Source of the DNA: Glandiceps talaboti
Lineage: Eukaryota > Hemichordata > Enteropneusta > Spengelidae
Length of the DNA: 64,000 nt
Direction of reading: 5' to 3'
NCBI RefSeq assembly: GCF_964340395.1
Contig: NC_135551.1
Location: 29,097,880-29,161,879 of the forward strand
The translations under genes were made by a program, and so were the position numbers. This document shows positions 34,114-46,000 of this stretch, piece by piece. The first letter of the stretch is position 1. The number at the start of each line of letters is the position of its first letter. The notes under the pieces are model-generated. The model had not been told where the DNA came from. It saw nothing but the letters and a program-made list of their open reading frames with translations, and did not search any database.

Positions 34114-35450
34114 AGTGTTTATGTCTTATTATTGCAAACCAAGTTGTTGATGTTCAAGTTTAAACTTTATTCAGTCTGTCACAACAGTGTGTCTACATCA
34201 TCTGCTCTTGAGTACTTAGTCAGAGAATGTGTCTACATCATCAGCTCTTGAGTACTTAGTCAGAGAATGTGTCTACATCATCAGCTCTTGAGTACTTAGA
34301 GAATGTATCTACACCATCAGCTCTTGAGTACTTAGAGAATGTAGCTACGTCATCAGTTTTTGTGTTCTATGTCACAACAACATATGTCTATGTCATCAAA
34401 TCTGCAGAGCAACATTTTAGAATGTTTATATTTCTTTCATTTTCAGCATATTTAAAAAAAAAAAGCTTACAGATATGTTTCTCAATCCCCAGTGTTTCCT
34501 TCATTGAGTAAGGGTTGTCACATGTAATAATTACTACTTTTGTTTTACATTTAATTCTCTCCTGATAAAGGAAGTAAATTTTGATATTATGTTAGCATTT
34601 TTCATGACATGTAATTCTTTGTGTGATAATACATGTTTATTAGTATTTGTAGATGTCAATTAGTATCTCTCTTAATACAGATTCTTTAACCAGATCGTAC
34701 ACACTTTGGACATTTTTCTTCCAAGTTACTGTGGGATGATTGACTATTGCTGTGAATTAGTGTATTTTAACATGAACAATTTTATATGAACCATCTCCCT
34801 TTTCAAATGTAAAATCAAACAAGGTCAGATTTGACCAGCCCCATCTTTGAATATTCATGAATTTAGTCAGCTGGCATTTGATAATTAAACTGTGTTTACA
34901 AGTGTTCCACACACTTCAGCCATTCCATGGTAGTCCCTGGAAGGAAGAGTAACTAATAAATGTTATGTAACAGTAATGCAGTAACTTGGTCACCTGGTTT
35001 TAGGTTTTGGACCAATCAGGTTTGAAGGGGTTGTACAATAAGTTGGTCACCTGGTTTTAGGCTTTGGACCAATCAGGTTTGAAGGGGGTTGTACAAATAA
35101 CGGAGACCAGTTGAACAAATCAGGTACAAAAAAGGATCATTTCTGAAGAGATCTGAGGAATTTATGATAAAAAATGTTTTACTTTATCATCTTGACCATG
35201 TTGAAAGGAAAGTTAGAATGAAAACTCCACTATACATGTATATGGAGGTAACTATTTCACTGTTTGAGAAATATATGTAAAATATACACTGCCACTCCAA
35301 AGCCTCCCTTATACAATTTCTTTGTCAAGTTTTAGTTTTGCCCCAAAGAAATACTTGCTTTATTGAGTAATTGATATGTTTTGATAATGTCGTGATGAAA
35401 ATAGTTATTAAAGTGTCTGTATTATTCTACAGAGAGAAATAAAATACTCC
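34114..35450 (+). other. SF3A3 3' UTR and intergenic flank
   Basis: Candidate poly(A) signals AATAAA lie at 34955-34960 and 35438-35443. A two-copy tandem repeat (period 57, TTGGTCACCTGGTTTTAGG at 34986 and 35043) is also here. No further coding sequence is seen before INPP5B. Confidence 0.5.
34187..34352 (+). repeat. 40-bp minisatellite in SF3A3 3' UTR
   Basis: Units beginning GTGTCTACATCATC start at 34189, 34229 and 34269 (period 40), followed by two shorter units lacking a GTCA segment. They contain CTCTTGAGTACTTAG. The array starts about 75 bp after the SF3A3 stop codon and is therefore probably in its 3' UTR. Confidence 0.85.
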
Positions 35451-36538
35451 AAACCTTAACATATAAATGTGTGTTTGTCTTAAACTTTTGTATAGAATGT
35501 TTCTCCCCTAATAGTCATTTTCAAGCAAGATGAGTGATTTCAGGATTAAACCTGTTGTGATATGTTAGCTAACCTGTCCCTAGCATGGATCTGCTACACT
35601 ATGCTACAAACTGTCATAGTAGAGCAGAGCTAATGTAGTTGTAGATCCAGCACTGTGGAGAGTCCATGAGTCCAGCTTACAGTTTTTGTACTGAACACTC
35701 CCATCATGCACCACCACCACCACCACCACCACCTGGTTATTGTACAGTCAAGGAAGGGTGATGATTGGGTGGGTGGAAAAGAGTACTTTGTTGACTGATA
35801 AAGTAACCAAACCTGAGTAATGAATGACTACACACTACTAATCATATTGTCAAACTTCTAAATGTACTGTATTAATTATAAAAATAGTACAAAATGCGGT
35901 CTGTATGGTTACTAACTTTGATAATACCATTCTGTGTTGCTATATTGGTTGAGGGCTTCTATGCTATATTTCTCTGGCCAGATCATATAAAAACATAACT
36001 CTACTGGTGATAAGATGGTGACAACAGAAGTATGTATATGGGCAAAAATTATTGCTTAATGCAGAAATTCAGGACCTTTAATATAATTTTTTGTTATATT
36101 ATTTCTGTCTCAGCTGACTTTGTAATTGCTAAGATGTTATCCATACTGTTGAAAGTATGATTATGAAGGTATCACAAACATGAACTGGTACACAGACATT
36201 GTACTTACTTATATGGTAACTTTTTCCAAGTGATCACCCTACCCATTGTTTCTATGATTTTACAATGAGAAATAACAATTTCAATCTAAAATATACAACA
36301 GCAATAACCACAATAGCAATGTGTGTATCGGTAATAGCAGAGTGACTCCTGCAACTGTTACCAAAACTTTTCAAAAGTATTACTATGTGAATCAATGCTA
36401 AAGTGATTTGTAGCCCCAAGGGAAGATATCAACAGGAAAAAGAAAATGAATTGTACTGCAAGTCATGTTGGTGATTCATGCAACTTGCACCTGTATTCAT
36501 ATCAAGCATTTATATATCGAACGCCTGTTGCTGTCACA

Positions 36539-36552
36539 TCGCCCTCTAGTGA
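36539..36552 (-). promoter_or_regulatory. CTCF-like motif upstream of INPP5B
   Basis: On the minus strand TCACTAGAGGGCGA matches 12 of 14 positions of the CTCF core, about 400 bp before the INPP5B start codon. It points toward the + oriented motif at 23769-23782, so the pair is convergent around SF3A3. Confidence 0.35.
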
Positions 36553-36953
36553 TTGCCATTGGAAATGTTTCAAGATGTCTGCCAACATGGACACTAAGTC
36601 AACTCGAGCTCCTCCCCATTTTTTGTTGATTTAGCTTACAAGGGAGGTGAGACTATATACAAAGACGATCGGACGATTGGACTGGTATTTATCAACGTAC
36701 ACGACAATAGAAGTGTGTGTGTACTGTCGGAGTATCACAGAAATTTCACTTTGGACCAACATAATCAGCTGTTTCCGATGTGGGATGGTCCGAGAACATA
36801 CGTGTATATCAGTAACAACATACTTGCCGGGTTGTAACATCATCGCACACTGAGACTCACTGTCTGCTTTGCTGTGATTTCCCAGAAATAATCTAATTGA
36901 TCTGTGTTTTTCCGTTGAAATCAGAAAACGTGTAACAGGAGACAGCCGGAAAA

Positions 36954-37010
36954 ATGGATGCGTCTTCGGCCGTCCAGGAAAACTTGAATCCCGGCGAAAG
37001 ATGTGTAGTT
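36954..37010 (+). CDS. INPP5B: INPP5B exon 1 (start codon, followed by AT-AC intron)
   Basis: Nineteen codons from ATG 36954 to GTT 37010, phase 0. The start is chosen because [19 protein letters not shown] aligns with the known INPP5B N-terminus. There is no usable GT donor at the right place; instead the next bases are ATATCCTTTT, the U12-type AT-AC donor. Reading through gives a stop within four codons. Confidence 0.93.
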
Positions 37011-40000
37011 ATATCCTTTTAAATACTCTTTATTCCCCATTCCAATATTTATAATTGTTCTATCAAGGAATATGTCCATAAATTTTTTGTATATTGTATT
37101 ATTGATAATAATAGTTTATCATATATTGTGGGTTTACCATTTTCACAATAGCCAAAGTAATTACCTTCCTGTGGTACTATTATTGTATATTTCATCCTTC
37201 CAGTTCGACAACATCATGAAAATAATTAATTGAAGGAATATAAAACTAAAATACCTGCTCTCTGACAATCCCCCCTTCTTTTCCTCCCCATTTTCAAATG
37301 AGCCATTCTGAACTAACACCTAACTAGACATTACATTACATTAAACTCGTAGTACAATATCATATAATAATTGTTGAGATTTGTGTAAATTAAGGTCTTT
37401 CCATATATTTCTTATAATAAACATAAGCCTTCATCAATATTTGATTATTTCAGAAATAAATCATAAGCAAATAATAACGTAATGATAATTTTAATGATAT
37501 TAGAAAATCAACACCATGATAACCGTTTATTGTAAAACACTACAGTTCAAAAGTGGTGCTCTAAATTTTAACCACGTCATTGTTTTGGTATCAATTTTCG
37601 TTGAACTGGGTTTTTTCATGGTTTATTTGTAGACCAATCAATACATTATGTATGCTCAGTTTGCTGATAGTTATGGACAATACTTTGATTCATAGGATTT
37701 GGTACACAGCATCAAAAGTGGAAAAAATCTGTTATGGTGTATAGCAAATAGTATACACATAAAACAGATACAGTAGTACCAGTAACATAGAAGCTCACTC
37801 ATTGTATAGACCATAATTAGTTTGTTGAACACATATGGTTCTACACATGTCATGGTTTCCAGGTGAACTAAAATATGTCATCACAAGATATTGACAAGTT
37901 TGGCCAGAATGTATAAATGCATGTAAGTTTGATTAGGAATTATCATATTTTATTGCCATTTATGTTCATTGGGAGTAATGAGAAATAGTTGGCTTTGCTC
38001 TGTGCATAACAAAAACACAAATGTATGGATGATTGGAGTAACCTGACCATGTACTGCCTTGCCATACCAACCCTACCCTAGTCTAGTTCTTCTACAGTAT
38101 CGTTATGATTTACACCCCATGGTTTAGTTAGAGACCATGCTGGTATCCAGAATATACTAACTCAGAATATTATATGTCAGCCTCCTGACTATGCATCATT
38201 TCATGGATCTGGAACTAAATCCATGATTATTTGTGTTACATGATATAAGTTTTTGATGAATATTTGCCAACTAATAGATGAATGATATGAAGGTGTGATC
38301 ATTTCTGTATCATCACTTCAAAATCATGATGGCCAAATCATTATTTATAGGCCACTAAAACTTAACAGTATTGTGAAATCAAAGTGCAATGTCAGTACCA
38401 TATGTAGGTCAATCATTTACCTGAGGACCCCAGATGTCACAATGGGGTCACAAACAAAATTATAATACACGTTTTTGGAAGTTCATATAAGTTGTTGTTT
38501 TTATTTCTCCCTCTATTACCAAACCTTAGCACAAACATCGAATGTGTAAAAAGACAAGTTTAGAAGACATACACACAAAAAAGAGAATGGTCTTTCCTAC
38601 CACTCCAGTTTTGAAAACTATAAATATTGGAACTGCTTGTGACACCTGCTTATCATAATGAGCATGTACTATCAATAACCATGCATAAAACAGTGTTAGT
38701 ATTGCCATGCAGTGATTCACATCAACAAATCTACATGTACATATACTTCATATAGCTACCATAACACTGTTAAGTTGAGATAAATAGTATTTTTAAAGAG
38801 TGTCAAGTGAAGTGGGTCATGAAAGTACTCCGCAGATTAGGAAGGAAGGCATCTTTGTTGTGTAAATAGTGTTTTATTTGAGACCTTTTATGCAAATTGA
38901 CAACAATACCATTGACAACAAAGACTTGAAGATCGTGTAAACTATTCACCCTACATGTACTATTGTAGGGTCTGTATGTAGACTATGAAAAATAATCCCT
39001 ATACTGTAAACCTGGACATTTCCGCTGAAGTAAACTTAGTAAAAGTTCACTTATTTTGCTGGAAAACAAAAACACCAAAATAAGTAGCGACTAAAATGCC
39101 TTCTTGTACATGAACACAATGTACCAGTCTGGCAATTAGTAAAAATTAGTCTTTGAGAACTTGCTGAAGACTGTAAAATTGCAACACTTTGTAGTGAAAA
39201 TATCTAGGTTTACAATATCTGATAGTCATGGTACAAGTAAATAGTCATAGACAGTAAAACCTATAAAACCTGACAATTCCAAGATATTTTGTATAACTAT
39301 GTCTATTTTCCTAAAACAAGACTATGATCTCCACTTTCTCAAGTGTGTGTACAGACACAGTTTTTCATCATTAATGACTTATTCCTAGTAACTCAGAAAT
39401 AGATCAATTACCAAGACCTGCCTTGTCTGTGAACAGTCTGCACTTTCTCTTACTGTGGTCAAGAACTTGGCACATGTATCAACATTTTTAGTTAAATCAG
39501 TCTCCAGGGTGTACTTACCTGTTGACAGTATTATTGATTTGACTTTGTTATAATTGATACTGATAGTGTCTTCTATTCATAGTTTTAATAGGATTACTTT
39601 ACACTCTATATTTATAGGTCTGTTTGATATCACCTCATTTAACACGTACAGTATCACTTTCTCCATAGAATGGAAATTGGATTGACAATTCATGGTAATT
39701 CTGAGACCCTATGAATAGTCAGAGTGAAAAGGAAAGTGCATAGACATTAAATTGGTCATTTTTTTTAATTTCAAAGTATATCTGAATAAATAATGTAACT
39801 TAAAACTATTGTGACATTTTTCTTTCAACATTGTTTTGGTAAGACGAAAGGTGGTAAAATTCACATGATAGATTCTTGTTACCATAGGTTTTTGTTTTCC
39901 TAGTGCATCCCCCCACCCCACCCCACCCCCACCCCCACCCCTAGTAGAACCTGACAGCAGAAATTAAATTGCAGATCAATCTTAATGTTCGTTGTCTTTG

Positions 40001-43000
40001 CCATTGTAACCAAAATGATAGAATCTGTACTGTTGCCAACTATATTCAGTGTACAGTCTTCAGACCCGTACTTGTCTGTGGTAACAGAAGTAAACATGAT
40101 AAAATGTGCAGTGACAGTGTAAAATAAACCATTCCATTGATTACTGTTTTTACATTGTAGTGACTAGAGATAGTGACCACAAGACAATGAACTTGATATA
40201 GGCTTTAAAGTGTTATAGTTTGACAACAATCAACATGACATAATTCTGTATCTAGTTCATGTTACCATGACTACTAACCTGTACTTTTGTTGGCAGCAGT
40301 AAAAGATCAAATCTACCTAAGTTCACCAACCATTGTAATGTTGTTCCATTCTATAGTTATGGAGGGATGTACTGGAAACTGTCAATTTTAGCAGATCATC
40401 CCCTCTCTGTCTGGATGTACCAAGCAAATAGAATTTTCTTTGTTTTATCTGTTTAATCATGTTAATTTTCTTATTCTTTACAGCTAAAAAGAAGTTTATA
40501 AAGATATTACTGCATTTTGCAATATACATGTATTACCCTATGAGGTTACCTGATTATTGAACAACCCCCAACCCCCCCCCCCCCCCCCCCCAACCCCAGC
40601 TGTTGCAAATGGAAATATTGTGGAGTGCATGGTGTGTACATGTCTGGGTATAAAATGAAGGTAGTTGACCTTAAAACACAGGGTGTATACTAGGAGTAAG
40701 TCACTGTATCTAAGTGAAACTGATAGTGGCAAGCTTTCATATCAGCATAGCATTCTAGTTCTATGGTATGCAATTTTTATGATTGTAGACAGTCTGTAGA
40801 GTAGTTGTGAGAAAGGAGTGGGTCATCAAAGCAAGATAAAATATATTAAGGTATAAAAATAATTTAGATTAAGGCCTTCAAGATATATATATATAAATAG
40901 ATGTATATAGTTTACTATTCCTGGAGTTGAACTAGAGGTGTTGTCTAGGAGACATTCTACATGTATCACTTACTTGAAAACATAATAAAATTCCAAGAGG
41001 AATTACTTAAATGTTACAAAAACTCAAATGAAATTAAACTAAGAGTGTTTGTCATGTGGCTGGTAGGCAAGCTTGGCAAGAGTATTGTACATTTTCCATG
41101 CTAATGGTTATAAAAATACACAGTAACAAGTGTATAGAAAATATGCAAATGAGAATGGTGATGTCACTATCTAGGGTCATCAACTAGATAACTGTTCCCA
41201 TGGAAACAGGACTGATCCTGACATGTCACACCACATGGATGAATTATGAACTTCACAATGGTGATGACATAGTATAGTTTATACCAGCAATAGGTGGAGG
41301 TTTACTCAGCAATTATTCATTCCATATTTATTTACACAGATCAAATACATATATAGTACTGCTACCAGTGTTAATTATAAACTAACTGATGTCAATAAAT
41401 TACTAATATTGTAATCTGTGGTAGTAAAAGGAATCTGTGATTTTGTATTTGTGGTAAATTTTCTATACTGAAATTACAAACATATCAAGTAGTAAATGTA
41501 CTATTTTGAGTTAAACCATAATAAGTAAACTTACATACCACACGCATGCCATTTTTTAAACAAAATTCTGATTCAAGATACATAAATTTTGTAAAAGTTT
41601 ATTTTTCTTATTTGATAGAGTATTGGTTGTTGGTGTGTAACGCTTAGATTATGTATTTATGATATAAATTACAACAGATAACAGCTGTTCAAAGGGAAAA
41701 TATAAATATTAGTAATAATCATAACCTTGGTACTTAGTTAAAATAGCTTGCATAACTTATACAATTAGATCTATTGTGCAATTGATAATTAATGTATGTC
41801 TTTTTGCTGGAAGACATAATTTTCTGAAATTATGGTGTCATATTTTGTCAATGGACATTACACATAGCACAGGAACGTAGCTCAATATACTGCTAGCTCA
41901 ACTTCAGATGACTGACATTGTCAAGCAAGATAACAAGGTCCCTGGGCTGTATTTCATACTAGTGTTACATGCTATAGAATAAAATTAGATACAAAATGGA
42001 TGTTTTTTTTATTACATTCCTTGACCGATAATGTTCACTCTGTGGAAGCCACTCTTGTACAGGATTGGTTGAGAAGTAGTCGACTTTTATCCATTGTGGA
42101 TTGTGCTGGTGAACAGGCGTAAGTAAACATAGATTCATTTGGAACCAGAATGTAAATTTGACCAGTTTATTATGTAGAACTTCGAAGATCTAAAAGATCT
42201 AAAAGATGACCCTAGAAACTAAAGTGTCATCACACTGTCTTTAGCCAAATATCCATAAAAATATCCATAATTATGTTCAAAGAATAATTTCCAATTTCTT
42301 TTCTTCAGATTATTTATTTACACCTGCAGTAAAACACCAGTGATATGTGCTGATGACATCACATTGGAGACAGCTCTACCAATAAAAGGAGACTTTGTTT
42401 GCAATGTTGGTGAGTATGACCTTACAATCTGACCTCTCAGGTCAAAGTTCAAACAAAGAATCAAATCCCAGTAGTATTAAGTTGTCAGTTAGGTGACATG
42501 ACGTGATGATTTGAAGGATTTACTGGTAACTCAACTATTTGGATTAATATAAAAATGAGAATCCTGCTATTATTGACACAATTGATGGACAATGTGGGTC
42601 ACAAAGTGAAATATATCATTTATGTAAATTAGCTACCATCCTTTGACTCTACATTGCAAAGATAGTAGCTAATTTGCACAATAATTTACATATCAGTATA
42701 TTAATTTGCATATTTGCATAAAGTCCATTTAGTAATCTTTTGCCATTTATTGAGATACTAACAAGAACTTCTTTGTTATTTGTACACAAAAACTACAAAT
42801 TGGGAAAAACAGAACTACTAATAAATTGTAACTATAAAATATCATAGGTACCCCTGGTTTATCACTGTGGACATTCAAGATACACTGTATATTGAATATC
42901 ATCCTTGTAAATAGATAGTATGTTCCCCAGGGAGTTGAGGAAAACTAAAGGGCCGTTGTGCCGTTCTGATCCGAGCCAGGGGTAATAATTGTAAAGCGCT

Positions 43001-46000
43001 TTGAGCACGGCGTGGGAAAGCGCTATATAAGAACCCAACATTATTATTATTAAATGAGTTTATATTCAAGAGTAAAAAGTGTATGAACTCGGCTGATGCC
43101 ACATTAACAATTCTCTTCGAGAATATGGAGAATCTGCTGTGAGTATAATTCAGCGTTATTTGAAGACACAATACCTGTGTTGTAGCCAAGACTCCAGAAA
43201 ATCTTGTCATGGAAACCAACCACATAATGACCAAAAGCATTCAATACACCAGCAGTAGTACGGTAACAGGAATCAACACCTATCAGCTGATCTTTCACAA
43301 CTTCCTGTCTTCCTAAATTACTCATAAGAAACGGTGATCTCTCAAAGCATTGGTTTCTATCTAAACATTCCGCTGTGATTTCTACATCACTATCATTGGT
43401 ACCTTTCACCATGGAAGGTGACTTCTGTAGCTCTAAAGGTATTTTGCTTGAAATACGGCTGTGTACTTCTTCATGTATGTTGCAGGCTAGTTGCCAAAAA
43501 TCTTGTGTTAGTAATGAGTTCGGCATTATTGATGTGCTGAGAGGAAGGTAGGATGGGTAATTCCCCAAGTTGTTTGTATTTGTATCTTCAAAATATCTTC
43601 TGAGAGACACCATTACCGTACAGTGTAAGACCTCCCTCGTGGTCACTTTACCATCTCGTATCATAGATATCATTGCCAATATTGCTGCAGCTGTCAGAAC
43701 ACCATTTAATCCAATACCATATTCCTTTGCTTTTTGTACCAATCGTGCTGTTAGATTTTTTTGAATAATGAAAGGATGGATTCGATCCTGTGCTTGTATG
43801 GAGCTGTCTGTCAAAGTTTCAGGTGGAAATCGCTCTAGAAAATGTGTTGTTGCTTCTTCTACATGTATGTCTTGGACTGCAGAAGGAACTACACTCATTG
43901 CATCCTTGTTTTGTTCTGAAATTAACTCTTTACATGATGGAGGGAATTGCTGACTTTTAATCACACTATGGTTTTCTCCCATGGCTATCAGGTTAAGGTT
44001 TTTGACCACTTGTTGGCACAGTTGCCATAGAGATATACCATCTAGAATTGAGTGATGAGATGTGAAAACAAAGCCTGTCCTGTAAACTCTAGTTTCACAG
44101 TCTTCGGTGTCCAAATCAGACCAGTTTCCTTGTAATAACCTACACCTCCATAATGGTCCGAGAGCCGAATCAACAGGTATTCCCAACTCACGTGAAATCA
44201 CAGCTCCCCAATCATCCACACTCTCAGACACCATGTGTAAATCTACAGTACCTTCATTGGGCATATCTTGGAAATATCTCTTGAACCCAACACCATGTGG
44301 CACTTTAGTAATTCGAGCTCTCAAAGAAGGGTGAAGTTGTCTCACCATATCCAGTGCTTTCTGCATATGTTTGACTGTTAGTGCAATCTTACACTTTAGT
44401 AAGATAGCTATGGAGGGACATCCTAAACCCCATCCATGGATTTTATCTAGGTATGCTTCGTAGTCATCCAGCCTACGATGGTACCCTTCTTCAGCCATTA
44501 CGCTGACAGTGACACCCTGTACTTAGGGTGCAATGTACAAAGTACAGTTACCAGTCTGTAGTGTTGCAGTACGTGACTCATATTTTCTGACTTGATACAC
44601 ATTTTGCAAGTGACCTTGTCATAGTTATATATGCAGTATGTTAACTTATGTGATCCTGTGTTATTGGATCCCTTGTGCGTATTATTGACCAAAGTATGTC
44701 AATATTATACAATTGCTCTAGAAAGTGTGTAGTTACTTCTTCAATGTGATGGACTGCAGAAGGAACTACACTAATAAGTCAGTTTGAACAGATAATTATA
44801 AGTACATGTACTAGAAGTAAGTATTTTGTGTCAGTCAAAGACACTCTTCTGTTATGACACTCAAAATTCCATGACTAATCATAATCAGTGTGAAAAGATG
44901 ATTTGTGTGGAGTTTGAAGACTTGGTGATGTTACTCAGACTTACCTCAGATAGCCATGACAACCACAAGTACAATGCAAGTAACTCACACTGTCACTATT
45001 TAGCACATAATTGACAACATTCTACTAAATACTGTATAGATATACAATGTATGGGTATATCATTTATGGGGGTTATATCAGTGTCAACTGAATGGTTGCC
45101 ATATTTGCCATGTAAACCCTCTATGGTCTACAGTACTAGTTGAGATGCTATCTATGGCATCTAAGAGGGGAAGAGAGATTTTGAAAATGGGGGGGGGGGG
45201 ATCTTGAGATTGGGGGGGGAAGAGAGATCTTGAGATTGAGGGGAAGAGAAATGTTGAGATTGAGGGGAAGAGAAATCTTGGGGGGAAGAGAGATCTTGAG
45301 ATTGAGGGGAAGAGAGATCTTGAGATGGGGGGGGGGGAGATCTTGAGATTGAGGGGAAGAGAGATCTTAAGATTGAGGGGAAGAGAGATCTTGAGATTTG
45401 ATGATGGCATCTAGAATACTATAATTACTGGGTCACGCATATCATCTACATGTATCGTTGTATGTTGTTTTCAGAATCAGAATCTTCAATGGTATTGCTC
45501 GTTCTTTTACCAAATATTACAGGGTCACACTTGTCATCTCTGTTGTTTTCAGAATCAGAATCTTCAATGGTATTACTCGTTCTTTTACCAAATATTACAG
45601 GGTCACACTTGTCATCTCTGTTGTTTTCAGAATCAGAATCTTCAATGGTATTACTCGTTCTTTTACCAAATATTACAGGGTCACACTTGTCATCTCTGTT
45701 GTTTTCAGAATCAGAATCTTCAATGGCATTACCAGGTGCCGATGTACCGGTCCGAATCACAACCAATGAAACAGACGTTGTATTTGAATTGCCGTTTGGA
45801 TCCAAAGCAACTATATTTTTAAATGAACTCAACAAGGCAATGGGCAGTAAGTCACATCATTACATTTATATATTACAAAACACTAGATGACAAGTATCAT
45901 CTTCCACGTGTGATTATGTTGGATATCCATAGATTCTATGAGTGAATAATTGTAAGAATAATAATCGCATGAATTATTTAACCAGATCAAACATCAGGAC

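Noticed and set aside
43570-44334. Plus-strand frames inside the acyltransferase locus
   Set aside because: Shadows of the 464-codon minus-strand gene.
45446-45835. Minus-strand frame rich in [12 protein letters not shown] repeats
   Set aside because: Complement of the 78-bp array; the plus strand has the INPP5B exon with correct splice phases and homology.
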